Assembly (NCBI RefSeq): GCF_015477805.1
Contig: NZ_JADLQL010000008.1
Span: forward strand, 1 to 64,000
Length of the DNA stretch: 64,000 nucleotides
From: Nocardia flavorosea
GTDB taxonomy: Bacteria; Actinomycetota; Actinomycetes; Mycobacteriales; Mycobacteriaceae
Direction of reading: 5' to 3'
The notes beneath the pieces were generated by a model. It was not told where the DNA came from. It did not search any database and saw only the letters and a list, made by a program, of their open reading frames with translations. Made by a program: the position numbers and the translations under genes. Each line of letters opens with the position of its first letter. Position 1 is the stretch's first letter. Below are positions 1-8,461 of the stretch, piece by piece.

Positions 1-127
1 CGCTCGGCCACTCAGCACGCTCGGCCACTCAGCACGCTCGGCCACTCAGCACGCTCGGCCACTCAGCACGCTCGGCCACTCAGCACGCTCGGCCACTCAG
101 CACGCTCGGCCACTCAGCACGCTCGGC
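1..127. repeat. 17-bp tandem repeat array
   Basis: Seven complete head-to-tail copies of a 17-base unit (CGCTCGGCCACTCAGCA) plus a partial eighth copy. The copies look identical. The array starts at the window edge, so its full length is unknown. The partial last copy runs straight into an inverted repeat that begins with the same GCTCGGC bases, so array and hairpin probably arose together. The remaining bases up to 393 contain no convincing gene. The lack of variable spacers excludes CRISPR. Confidence 0.95.
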
Positions 128-157
128 TGCGCCGGCGCGAAGCCGGCGCAGCCGAGC
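121..157. repeat. Perfect 16-bp inverted repeat (hairpin)
   Basis: Two 16-base arms (121-136 and 142-157) are exact reverse complements around a 5-base loop, giving a very stable GC-rich hairpin. It sits at the right end of the 17-bp array. There is no T-tract, so it is not a classical intrinsic terminator, though it could stop the leftward transcript of the lipoprotein-like gene ending at 394. Confidence 0.85.
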
Positions 158-393
158 AGTGGAGTCACCGTCGGTCGGTCGAACTCTGCGCGCACGGCTG
201 CGGCGTGCGGGATGCCGGAAGGCGGCTATGCGATGTAACCACCGGTCGGCGGGTTTCCACCCGGTTGGACCCGGCCGTCGGGCTCCGGCCCGGACCGCCG
301 GCAACTCGGCCACGCTCTATCTCGCCGCTGTCGGCTTCTGCCCCGGCAATGTCGAGGGCAGGCGTACGCGGACTCTCGACCGCCGGGCTCGGC

Positions 394-1131
394 CTAGAGT
401 TCGGCGAAGCAGACCACGAAACGGCGCTGGTCGTAGACGAACCCGCTATCGGCGGACGGGCAGGCGTTCACGCTGTTGGTGTCCGGCAGGATGCTGATCA
501 CCTGGACTCCGCCGGGCCCGCAGTCGGCGGGCTGCGGGTGATCGCCCGATACGTCCATACAGCTGCCGACGACCCAGTCGATATCGAGGCACAGGGTGGT
601 GTCGGCGATTGTATGGCTGGTGTCGCCGTCGGCGGGGCAGGCCGTTCCCACCGGGCCCACCGCGGAGACTTTGTACCGGGATTCCGGGCTGCCGCAGGGC
701 GCTTCGGTGACTTCCTTCTCGCCGAATCCGCTGAGGCATTCCCCGGCGGCCACCTCGATCTTCGGTGGCGCCTGTTTCGCTTCCTTGTTGACCTGTCCCG
801 CGGTGCCCAGGGCGGGTGGCGTGGTGGTCGGGGGCGCACTCGGCGATGCGGACGCGGGAGGCGATACCACCGGCGGCACAGGGGTCGTGAGCGGCGTGGT
901 CGCCCCGGCGGTAGCCGACGAATCCCCGGCGGTCGGTGCGGCGCGTTCCTCGGTCGTTGCCTCGCCGCCGCCGGCCGTGGCCAGCAGGGCGGCGATTCCG
1001 ATGCCCAGCACGATCGAGGTCACCACGGCCGCGATGGCGATGGCTGCCGCGGTGGCTCCGACCCGTGCACGTTTGTCCTGCGGCGAGAGCGGCGGCTGCC
1101 CGCCGTTCTCGTCCGATGCCGGTTCGGTCAC
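394..1131 (-). CDS. LppU/SCO3897-like membrane-anchored protein
   Basis: A 245-residue protein. It has a short polar N-terminus, one hydrophobic segment at about residues 28-50, a long Ala/Thr/Pro-rich linker, and a C-terminal domain from about residue 125 with six or more spaced cysteines (GECL, APC, ACP, LCL, SCM, DC). This layout is typical of the actinobacterial LppU/SCO3897 family, whose function is unknown. The C-terminal domain is expected outside the membrane with disulfides. The start codon overlaps the stop of the upstream gene by four bases (ATGA), so the two are translationally coupled. Family assignment is by pattern only. Confidence 0.6.
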   Translation of the reverse strand: MTEPASDENGGQPPLSPQDKRARVGATAAAIAIAAVVTSIVLGIGIAALLATAGGGEATTEERAAPTAGDSSATAGATTPLTTPVPPVVSPPASASPSAPPTTTPPALGTAGQVNKEAKQAPPKIEVAAGECLSGFGEKEVTEAPCGSPESRYKVSAVGPVGTACPADGDTSHTIADTTLCLDIDWVVGSCMDVSGDHPQPADCGPGGVQVISILPDTNSVNACPSADSGFVYDQRRFVVCFAEL

Positions 1132-1736
1132 GGCTCGCCGCGCAGGACCGCCGCCACGGCGTCACCGAACGACTGCCCACCCATCACGTAACCGCCGGCC
1201 ACACCGCCCACGAGCATGCCGATCGGGCCGGTGATGATGCTCAGGAAGCCGAGCCCGACGAGCGCGCCGAGCAGCCCGCCCAGCACCGCACCGGCCGCGA
1301 CACCGGCGACGTTCTTCTCCAGTTCGGAGGTGAGCCGGGCCATCGAGCTCACCGGCCGCATTTCACCGATGTCCTCGGCGGTCACGGTCGGGGTGAGTTC
1401 GAGCCTGGTGCCGTCGCCGCTGATCTCGTGTGCTACAGCCATTTCGCTGCCGGAGATCTCGTAGGTGAGCGGCACCTCGGCCACGACGGCGCCGCTGACG
1501 GCTTTCAGCACGGCCGCGGCGCCGTCGGGGGTGAGCTCGAATCGGCCGTTCTCGACCTCGGTGATGATCGCCTGGGTTTCCTGGTCGACGCTGGTCTCGT
1601 AGGCGATTCCCTGGTCGACGCCCTCGCTCTTCAGCTGCGGAGCCGGCGCCGCCGGTTCGGCGTGCACGGTCGCAGCGGAAATACCGACGGCGGCGACGGA
1701 CAGAAGTGCGGTTGCGGCGAAAGTGCCGAACTTCAT
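1128..1736 (-). CDS. Secreted protein with C-terminal glycine-rich hydrophobic segment
   Basis: A 202-residue protein. I chose the ATG at 1736 because AGAAGGA lies about 8 bases upstream and a classical signal peptide follows immediately (Lys, hydrophobic core, cleavage near AHAEP). The mature part has a charged domain and then, at about residues 140-185, two Gly/Ala-rich hydrophobic stretches of glycine-zipper type (GAVLGGLLGALVGLGF, GMLVGGVAGG). These suggest membrane insertion or self-association. It is first in a two-gene operon with the LppU-like gene. Similar small exported proteins are common in Nocardia. The function is unknown. Confidence 0.65.
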   Translation of the reverse strand: MKFGTFAATALLSVAAVGISAATVHAEPAAPAPQLKSEGVDQGIAYETSVDQETQAIITEVENGRFELTPDGAAAVLKAVSGAVVAEVPLTYEISGSEMAVAHEISGDGTRLELTPTVTAEDIGEMRPVSSMARLTSELEKNVAGVAAGAVLGGLLGALVGLGFLSIITGPIGMLVGGVAGGYVMGGQSFGDAVAAVLRGEP

Positions 1737-2203
1737 TACGTTCAATTCCTTCTCACGTAGACCGTCCGGGAACCGGGCGGCTGCGATTTCAGTTCGCGCA
1801 CAGGACCATACCGATATTCGGACATGAGGTGCATACCCATAATTCAAAGGAAATTTCATCCTTTAAATTGCCGGGGAATAACGGGGATTCGGGGTGGAAT
1901 TCCCCGGAACTCGCCCGGTGCAACGGTTATACCGCTCTGCAATATCCGCTATGGGCAACGGTACGGGCTGTCAGCATTCACCCGGCAATCCCGCCGCGCC
2001 GATAACGTTTACGCACCGTTAGTCACTCGAAGACCCCCGGCTGTTACATATCCGCCGGAATCCGGCGAGCGGCTCCGTGCGCTTTACTCGATTTGTGACC
2101 CCCGCGCATACTTCGTGATCATCCGGAACTGTGCGCTGTGATCCACCGGTGTTCCACTTGTTTACAGGATGTCCGATACCCGCCGATACCACCGGAGCCG
2201 GCC
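1737..2203. other. Divergent intergenic region, no gene seen
   Basis: These 467 bases separate two divergent exported-protein genes. Short open frames here have poor codon use and no ribosome binding site. The stretch 1830-1990 is noticeably more AT-rich than its surroundings and is the likely promoter area for the leftward operon. Confidence 0.5.
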
Positions 2204-2620
2204 ATGAACTCATCGGGAAATCTGCGTGCCGGGATCGCCGCCTGCACGCTCGCCGCGGCGGCCGTTCTCGTCCAGCCCGTCACCGCCTCGGCCTACATCA
2301 CCGATATCGGCGTATCCGGCGGGTTCGGCCTGGGTTTCATCCAATACGGCGTCGGCTGCACGTACACCGTGACCGCTGTCGGCGCCCCCGGAGATCGGGT
2401 GTTCTTCCAAGACTCGGTGAACGGGCAGCCGGGCGGCGGCACTTTCGGGCCGGTCGCAGAGGAGGAACCCGGGGTTTTCACCGCAGACTGGAGCCCGACC
2501 GTGATCGGGCAGCACACCGTCTCGGCGGGCGGCGCGACCACGGAGGTCGATGTCCACGTCGGCTACGATTTCGGCATCATCTGCTTCACCCTGCCCGATT
2601 GGGTTCATCTGCCGTTCTGA
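2204..2620 (+). CDS. Small secreted protein of unknown function
   Basis: A 138-residue protein starting at an ATG preceded by CGGAG. Residues 1-29 form a clear signal peptide (Arg, Ala/Leu/Val core, cleavage near ASA-Y). The mature domain of about 108 residues is Gly/Val/Thr-rich and probably all-beta, with two cysteines (in VGCTYTV and IICFTL) that could form a disulfide. The pattern resembles an immunoglobulin-like fold seen in many short exported nocardial proteins. It ends in an aromatic-rich tail. No catalytic motif is visible. Confidence 0.6.
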   Translation: MNSSGNLRAGIAACTLAAAAVLVQPVTASAYITDIGVSGGFGLGFIQYGVGCTYTVTAVGAPGDRVFFQDSVNGQPGGGTFGPVAEEEPGVFTADWSPTVIGQHTVSAGGATTEVDVHVGYDFGIICFTLPDWVHLPF

Positions 2621-2666
2621 GCCCGCCGGCCGGTGAACCGCGCTCGCACTGCTGTTTCCAGAGCAC

Positions 2667-2697
2667 TTGACAGGCTCCGCAATTTTGACAGACTCCG
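2667..2697 (+). promoter_or_regulatory. Direct repeat upstream of the SDR gene
   Basis: TTGACAGGCTCCG (2667-2679) and TTGACAGACTCCG (2685-2697) differ by one base and start 18 bases apart. Both contain TTGACA, so they may be overlapping -35 elements or a direct-repeat operator for the dehydrogenase gene that begins at 2746. Confidence 0.5.
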
Positions 2698-2745
2698 ACG
2701 AAATCGCCCGGCGTGCACACGCCGGGTCGTACGGAAGGATTTCGG

Positions 2746-3627
2746 ATGGGTGTCTATGCGGTCACCGGAGCAGCCTCGGGTATGGGCCGGGCTGTCGCCG
2801 AGAAGCTGGAAGCCGAGGGTCATCGGGTGATCGGCGTGGATATCCAGGAAACCGATATCGTCGCCGACCTCGCCACCGCGGCGGGGCGCCGACAGGCGAT
2901 CGACAGTGTGCTCGAAGCGGCGGACGGACGGCTCGACGGCGCGGTCCTGGCGGCCGGGCTGGGCCCGGTACGCGATCGGTCGCGACTGCCGGTGATCGCC
3001 GCGGTGAACTATCTCGGCGTGGTCGATCTGCTCGAAGGTTGGCGACCGGCTCTGGCCGCGACCGGGGAGGCGCGTGTGGTGGCCTTCGGCAGCAATTCGT
3101 CCACCACGGTCCCCGTGGTGCAGAACCGGACGGTCAGGGCGTTCCTGGCCGGCGATATCGAACGCGCGGTCCGCAGCGTGCGGATCTTCGGCACCCAGGC
3201 CGCGCCTTTCGTCTATGCCGCGTCCAAGATCGCGGTGAGCCGTTGGGTCCGCCGGCATGCCGTGCGGCCCGAGTGGGCGGGTGCCGGTATCCGGGTCAAT
3301 GTCATCGCACCGGGCGCCATCCTGACCCCGCTGCTGGAGCAACAGCTCGCCACTCCCACCGAGGCCAAGGCGATCGAGGCTTTCCCGGTCCCCACGGGCG
3401 GTTTCGGTAAACCGGAGCACATCGCCGACTGGGTGTCCATGATGTTGTCACCATCTGCTGAATTCCTCTGCGGCAGTGTGTTGTTCGTGGACGGCGGCAC
3501 CGACGCCTATTTTCGCCCGGACGACTGGCCGCGGGCCGTGCCGCTGCGCGGTGTGGTGGGCTATCTCCGTAAGTTCCTCCGGTTTCGCCGCGACTCGGCC
3601 CGCGCAACGACACCGAATGGCACCTGA
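2746..3627 (+). CDS. Short-chain dehydrogenase/reductase
   Basis: A 293-residue NAD(P)-dependent SDR. The start at 2746 has GGAAGGA 7 bases upstream. The Rossmann motif TGAASGMG is at residues 7-14 and the active-site pair is Tyr157/Lys161 (YAASK), with a serine-rich strand (GSNSS) at about 115-119. VNVIAPG follows, and the C-terminus has the usual F-x-DGG element. The layout (short acidic VDIQETD after strand 2, long insertion before YxxxK) resembles the hydroxysteroid or coniferyl-alcohol dehydrogenase branch. It lies beside acyl-CoA and P450 genes, which suggests alcohol or steroid oxidation. The exact substrate is unknown. Confidence 0.85.
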   Translation: MGVYAVTGAASGMGRAVAEKLEAEGHRVIGVDIQETDIVADLATAAGRRQAIDSVLEAADGRLDGAVLAAGLGPVRDRSRLPVIAAVNYLGVVDLLEGWRPALAATGEARVVAFGSNSSTTVPVVQNRTVRAFLAGDIERAVRSVRIFGTQAAPFVYAASKIAVSRWVRRHAVRPEWAGAGIRVNVIAPGAILTPLLEQQLATPTEAKAIEAFPVPTGGFGKPEHIADWVSMMLSPSAEFLCGSVLFVDGGTDAYFRPDDWPRAVPLRGVVGYLRKFLRFRRDSARATTPNGT

Positions 3628-3785
3628 TCTGCGCACGCCGGGTAGTGCCATCGAGGCGGCCGCGGCAGCCCGGCCTCGCGGTGAGCCGAGTGGCTCCGCC
3701 CACGGTCGCCGATCGCCCACTGTGTGACGGTTGCCCACCACCGCGCAATCGCACCGTACCCGTGCGCGCGGTAGCCGGTTGTCGT

Positions 3786-4466
3786 TCAGGGCAGCTCGGG
3801 CAGTTGCAAGGCGTTGAACCAGATCCAGTTCAGGGTGTCGAGCAGGGTTTCGAAATCGACCTCCTCGCCCTCGACGAACACCAGCGAGGCCATCCGGCTC
3901 ACCATGCTCGACAGCGCCAGCGCCGCCACCCGCGCATCCAGCCGCGGCGTCACCAGACCGCGCTGTTGCAGATCACCGATCAACGCCGCATTGCGATCGA
4001 TGAACGCCGACGCCCGCTCCGCACGCAGGGCGGCGAACTGCTGGTCGACCCGCGAAACCTGTTCCAGCGCCGCCATCAGCCGGGCATTGCGCCGGTAGGA
4101 GCGCAGGTACTCCCGGTTGGCAGCGGCGATCCAGTCCCGCGGATCGGAACTACCGCCCCGGGCCCGGACGTGCGGGTGCAACATCTCGTCGCGGACCTGC
4201 GCGACGACTTCGGAGAAGATCTCTTCCTTGCTGTCGAAATGGGTGTAGAACGAACCCGATGCCACGCCCGCAGTGCGGGTTATATCGCTGATCCGGGCAT
4301 CGACGAATCCGTCGGTTTCGAAAACCCGGCGCGCCGCGTCGACCAGGGCTGCCCGGGTCCGGATACCGCGCCGGCTCTTCGGCGCCGGGCGGCCGGTGGC
4401 CGGTGCCTGCGCGGGGCCGGGATCGATCGCGGTATCCACCGGTGCGCCGCCCTCCGGTGCTGTCAC
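3786..4466 (-). CDS. TetR family regulator
   Basis: A 226-residue TetR repressor. After an N-terminal Pro/Ala-rich tail, the helix-turn-helix covers about residues 35-85, with the typical GVASGSFYTHFDSKEE core. The remainder is a ligand-binding helical domain. Its ATG overlaps the stop of the thioesterase gene (4463-4466), so the two are co-translated. It probably controls this acyl-CoA block; the 20-bp palindrome at 6829-6848 is one candidate target. Confidence 0.85.
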   Translation of the reverse strand: MTAPEGGAPVDTAIDPGPAQAPATGRPAPKSRRGIRTRAALVDAARRVFETDGFVDARISDITRTAGVASGSFYTHFDSKEEIFSEVVAQVRDEMLHPHVRARGGSSDPRDWIAAANREYLRSYRRNARLMAALEQVSRVDQQFAALRAERASAFIDRNAALIGDLQQRGLVTPRLDARVAALALSSMVSRMASLVFVEGEEVDFETLLDTLNWIWFNALQLPELP

Positions 4467-5248
4467 CGGCCACTCGCCGGGAACAGGCGACCCGTCGCCA
4501 AGGTGGTGATCCGGTCTTCGTTACCGGCGTCGCGCAGCGTCGCCCGGCCCACCTCGGCCCGCAGCGTCGCCTCGGCGACCACCGGGCCCACCCGCGCGGC
4601 CTGCAGATAGCGCAGCCCCAGCGTGCTCAGGGTCGCCCCCGGGGCGAGCGAGAGCATCGCCTCCTCGGCGGCGAGGGCGATCAGGCCCCCGTTCACGGTG
4701 CGCGAAGCATTCAGGCCGTCGTCGGTTCGCGGCAGTACCGCGATCCCCGGCGCACGCCGCACACAGCCCGCCCGCTCGGCCAGCGGCACCGCCAGCAATT
4801 GCCCGGTGACCGGCATATCGATACTCATCCGCGCTGGTAACCGCAACTCCTCGTTCGGCGAAACCACGAACGAACCGCCGCCGAACGCGAACGGCTCGCC
4901 GTCGACGGTCCACTCGACCTCCGCGACGAAGACCGAACGCCCCGCCTTGATCGTGCGGCCCACCGCCCGCACCTCGCCGGAACTCGGCGCGGGCCGGTAG
5001 AGGTGCACATCGAGTTCGAGGGTCACCGGAACCCGGGGCCCGAGTGTGCGCGCCGCGAGCAGACCGGTCACCGTATCGGTCCAGGTGGCGAGCACCGAGG
5101 TACGCAGCAGGCCGGTACCCGGCGTATGCATCTGCGGGGTGATCGTCGCCGATCCGTGCAATTCCTCCCCCACCGTCGTGGTCGCGAACCCCAGTTCCAG
5201 CAGAATATGCCGCCGCCGCTGCGGTTGCGTCCCGGTCTCCACGGTCAT
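4463..5248 (-). CDS. Acyl-CoA thioesterase (double hotdog) family protein
   Basis: A 261-residue protein. The start at 5248 has GAGGAGG 6 bases upstream; upstream in-frame codons lack a ribosome site. Two hotdog halves can be traced. The N-terminal half contains MHTPGTGLLRTSVLATWTD, and a PaaI-like strand set includes RAVGRTIKAGRSVFVAEVEW. The C-terminal half has VNGGLIALAAEEA and ends in ITTLATG. This matches PaaI-type thioesterases that release acids from CoA. It shares an operon with the downstream TetR and lies beside an acyl-CoA dehydrogenase. Substrate chain length cannot be told. Confidence 0.7.
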   Translation of the reverse strand: MTVETGTQPQRRRHILLELGFATTTVGEELHGSATITPQMHTPGTGLLRTSVLATWTDTVTGLLAARTLGPRVPVTLELDVHLYRPAPSSGEVRAVGRTIKAGRSVFVAEVEWTVDGEPFAFGGGSFVVSPNEELRLPARMSIDMPVTGQLLAVPLAERAGCVRRAPGIAVLPRTDDGLNASRTVNGGLIALAAEEAMLSLAPGATLSTLGLRYLQAARVGPVVAEATLRAEVGRATLRDAGNEDRITTLATGRLFPASGR

Positions 5249-5522
5249 GTGTAGCCTCCTCGTGCTCGCCCACGACAGCGCCCGATGATCGCCGGACACC
5301 GGCCGGACCTGTCCAACGTATCCGGCGCCGGGCCGTTACACAGCTACCGCATCGGCGGATTACCAGGGCGGCAGCGAAGGCAGGTATTCCCGGCGAACGG
5401 CCGCCGCCCACGGAACAGCGGCAGCTACTTGCACGCTCGGCTCCTCCTGCCCGGGCAGCGGCATCGTAAATACCTCCGCGGGCCACCGAAGCCCTGGCGC
5501 GACGGGAGTAGTCCGCCGGAAT

Positions 5523-6752
5523 TCAGCCGGCGGCTTCGGCAGCGGCGCGGGCTTTGCCGAGTTCGGCGCGGGCGATGGTCAGTTTGTGCACCTCGTCGGG
5601 ACCGTCGGCGATACGCAAGGTCCGCAGGTGGGCGTACATACTGGCCAGCGGGAAATCCTCGGTTACGCCGGCCGCCCCGTACACCTGGATCGCGCGGTCC
5701 ACGATGCGCAGCGCCATCACCGGCGCGGCGATCTTGATAGCGGCGATTTCCGTGCGCGCTTCCTTGTTGCCGACCGTATCCATCATCCAGGCCGTTTTCA
5801 GGGTGAGCAGCCGTGCCTGTTCGATATCGATACGGGCCTCGGCGATCCAGTCCCGGATATTCGCGCGTTCGCTGACCTTGCGCCCGAACGTGGTCCGCGA
5901 TTCGGCCCGGGCGCACATGAGTTCCAGGGCGCGCTCGGCCATTCCGATGGCCCGCATCGCATGGTGGATCCGGCCGGGGCCGAGCCGCGCCTGGCTGATC
6001 GCGAATCCCTCGCCCTCGCCTTTGAGCACATCGGCGAGCGGCACCCGCACATCGGTGAAGTCGATTTCGGCGTGACCCTCACGGTCGACATACCCGAACA
6101 CCGGCAGGTTGCGCACTACCCGGACACCGGGCGCGTCGATCGGCACCACCATCATCGACTGCTGCCGGTGCTTGGGCGCCTCGGGATCGGTTTTGCCCAT
6201 GACGATCAGCACCTTGCAATTGCGGTGCATGGCGTTGGAGGCGAACCATTTCCGGCCGTTGAGCACGTAGTGGTCGCCGTCGCGTTCCATCCGCATCTCG
6301 ACATTCGTCGCATCGGAGCTGGCGACCCCGGGCTCGGTCATCGCGAAGGCCGAGCGGATGGTGCCGTCGAGCAGTGGTTCGAGCCAGCGTTGCTTGTGTT
6401 CCTGGGTACCGAAGAGGGTGAACACCTCCATGTTCCCGGTATCGGGCGCCGAACAGTTGCACGCCTCCGGCGCGAGCGCCGGGCTACGGCCCATGATCTC
6501 GGCCAGCGGCGCGTACTCCAGGTTGGTCAGTCCCGGACCCCATTCCTCGTGCGGGTGGAAAAGATTCCACAGTCCGCGCTTCTTGGCCTCTGCCTTCAAA
6601 TCCTCGAGGATCTGCGGATGATGATGCGGATCACCGGCGGCGGCCATCTGCTCGGCATAGACCGGTTCGGCCGGGTACACGCATTCGTCCATGAAACCGA
6701 GGAGTTTCTGCCGATACTCGCGGGCGCGGTCGGTCGAGGTGAACAGTTCCAC
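5523..6752 (-). CDS. Acyl-CoA dehydrogenase, ACAD10/11-like
   Basis: A 409-residue FAD enzyme with the complete acyl-CoA dehydrogenase layout. There is an N-terminal helical domain, the FAD-binding strand FAMTEPGVASSDATN, NGRKWFASNA, and a C-terminal helical domain ending in GAAGVTEDFPLASMYAHLRTLRIADGPDEVH. The long N-terminus and the FHPHEEWGPGLTNLEYAPLAE region resemble the dehydrogenase half of ACAD10/11. That family acts on 4-phosphorylated acyl-CoAs made by a fused or neighbouring APH-fold kinase, and such a kinase lies at 8462-9634 on the same strand. Substrate specificity is inferred from context only. Confidence 0.85.
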   Translation of the reverse strand: MELFTSTDRAREYRQKLLGFMDECVYPAEPVYAEQMAAAGDPHHHPQILEDLKAEAKKRGLWNLFHPHEEWGPGLTNLEYAPLAEIMGRSPALAPEACNCSAPDTGNMEVFTLFGTQEHKQRWLEPLLDGTIRSAFAMTEPGVASSDATNVEMRMERDGDHYVLNGRKWFASNAMHRNCKVLIVMGKTDPEAPKHRQQSMMVVPIDAPGVRVVRNLPVFGYVDREGHAEIDFTDVRVPLADVLKGEGEGFAISQARLGPGRIHHAMRAIGMAERALELMCARAESRTTFGRKVSERANIRDWIAEARIDIEQARLLTLKTAWMMDTVGNKEARTEIAAIKIAAPVMALRIVDRAIQVYGAAGVTEDFPLASMYAHLRTLRIADGPDEVHKLTIARAELGKARAAAEAAG

Positions 6753-6828
6753 GGGAGAACTCCGATCTTCGGGGCGCGGCTCGATCCGCCGCAGGCGGGC
6801 ATTCGATGCTCTCCCGCACGGTAAACCA

Positions 6829-6848
6829 ACTTGAATCCGGATTCAAGT
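6829..6848. promoter_or_regulatory. Perfect 20-bp palindrome upstream of acyl-CoA dehydrogenase
   Basis: ACTTGAATCCGGATTCAAGT is a perfect 10+10 palindrome lying 77 bases upstream of the dehydrogenase start, just after the P450 gene. It is AT-richer than its surroundings. Its size and symmetry fit a TetR-type operator. Confidence 0.75.
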
Positions 6849-6917
6849 GCATGGCGCCTCCGGGCGCGCGTGGTTTCAGGACCTCGCGGGCCAGGAGGCT
6901 ACGGGTTGCGGATTTCG

Positions 6918-8195
6918 TCAGGTGTATGTGGCGGGACGGGCCGCCGGGCTTTCGACGCCCAGCAGGGGCGCGCCCGGTGGGAAGGTCACCGGGAGTTCCA
7001 CCAGTGACCGGTGGAACGGGCCCGGCCGCCACGCGGGTTCGCCGTCGGGGAAATCGGCGCGCATCTCCGGTAGCGCGTCCAGCAACTGGTCGATCGCCCC
7101 TTCGGCGATGATGTAGGCCAGCGATTGCGCGGGGCAGGCGTGCGGCCCCAGGCCCCACGCGAGATGAGCACGATTACCGGTGAGGTCCGAGGTCCGGATC
7201 TTGGGGTCGTTGTTGCAGGCGGCCATGCTGATCACCACCGGCTGATGCGCCGGCAACCAGATATCGTCGAGCAGTATCGGCATGCGCGGGTATGTCACCA
7301 GCAGATTGGCCAGGGGTGGATCGTTGAACAGCACCTCGTCCAGGGCGTCGCGGGAGGTGAGGTTTCCACCGAGCACACTGCCGCCGAACCGGTCGTCGGT
7401 GAGGATCAGCAGCAAGGTGTTGACGATCAGATTGAGTTCGAACTCGATCCCGGTGCCGTACACCTGGGAAACATGGTGGGACACCTCCTCGTCGGATAGC
7501 TCGGCGGAATGCCGCAGTAGCACCGAGGTGATATCGGCGGCGGGGTCCTTCCGCTTCATCACCACCAGATTCGCGAGGGCCTCGCCCAGCATCCGGCTCC
7601 CGGCCTCGGCGTCGACCCCCTCCAGCATGGCGGCGATACCGGCCGCGACCTGCTGACCGACCTCCGGCGGACTGCCGAGCAGATAGTTGATCACCTGGAA
7701 CGACAGCGGGAAAACATACTGCTGGATGAGTTCGGCGTGGCCGTCCGCGCAGAACGAGTTGATCAGCGGACCCGCGATGTTCTCCACCACGGCGTGGATG
7801 GCATACATATCCACTTCGTCGATACTGGCCGTGATCGCCTGCCGGTACCGTAGGAATTCCTGGCCGGCACAACGGCTGGCCATCGGCCGCCATTCGAGCA
7901 TGGGCAATACCGGGCACCCCGCCGGAACATCCTTCTGCCATATCCGCGGATCGGCAGGGAAACGGTCCGGGTCGTTGAGTACCCGCAGCGCGGTCGAGTA
8001 CCCGATAACCAAAGTGGCGGGCACCCCCGGGGCCAGTTCCACGGGCGCGAGCGAACCGTAGCGCCGGCGCATTTCGCTGTAGGCACGATGTGGGTCGGCG
8101 GCGAATTCCGGGAGATACAGCGCATACCGGGGATCGTCGTGCGAACCGGGGCCGACCGGGGCCGGAGCAAGGCTTCGATATTCCGAGCTGGTCAA
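6918..8195 (-). CDS. Cytochrome P450, CYP157-like with altered motifs
   Basis: A 425-residue P450. No ATG is in frame near the N-terminus; I chose the TTG at 8195 because GGAG lies 7 bases upstream and the frame becomes P450-like there. The heme loop WGLGPHACPAQ (Cys about 354) lacks the usual Phe at the start and the Gly after Cys. The helix-K ExxR motif reads EVLF (about 287-290), so the conserved Arg is replaced. The helix-I acid/Thr pair is also unusual (TGIEF). This set matches the CYP157 family of actinomycetes, known for a non-canonical ExxR. Activity is uncertain. It may share regulation with the downstream dehydrogenase. Confidence 0.8.
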   Translation of the reverse strand: MTSSEYRSLAPAPVGPGSHDDPRYALYLPEFAADPHRAYSEMRRRYGSLAPVELAPGVPATLVIGYSTALRVLNDPDRFPADPRIWQKDVPAGCPVLPMLEWRPMASRCAGQEFLRYRQAITASIDEVDMYAIHAVVENIAGPLINSFCADGHAELIQQYVFPLSFQVINYLLGSPPEVGQQVAAGIAAMLEGVDAEAGSRMLGEALANLVVMKRKDPAADITSVLLRHSAELSDEEVSHHVSQVYGTGIEFELNLIVNTLLLILTDDRFGGSVLGGNLTSRDALDEVLFNDPPLANLLVTYPRMPILLDDIWLPAHQPVVISMAACNNDPKIRTSDLTGNRAHLAWGLGPHACPAQSLAYIIAEGAIDQLLDALPEMRADFPDGEPAWRPGPFHRSLVELPVTFPPGAPLLGVESPAARPATYT

Positions 8196-8461
8196 GAAGG
8201 AACTCCATACGTCTGGTGGCGGGACCGATGGTTTTCCACCGGCCGGGCACCGGTTCGAGCCTCCTCCTGCACATACTGACTCGAGCCGGAACGACGCGAT
8301 GTTACGACACTGCCGGACTATCTGTTTGTTTTCGAAATAGGTTGCCCAATCGGGTATTTGGGCAAATTCATTGGACTGGTCCGCATATCTGCACCCGGCC
8401 CCGGCAGGCAAAAATGCGGCTGACCGGGACCGAGCCGCCGGTCCCGGTCGCCGCCCGCCGT

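Noticed and set aside
1..127. CRISPR array at the left edge
   Set aside because: The 17-base units follow each other without spacers and are identical, so this is a plain tandem repeat.
205..1191. 328-codon plus-strand ORF
   Set aside because: Low-complexity Arg/Gly sequence antisense to the LppU-like gene, with no ribosome site.
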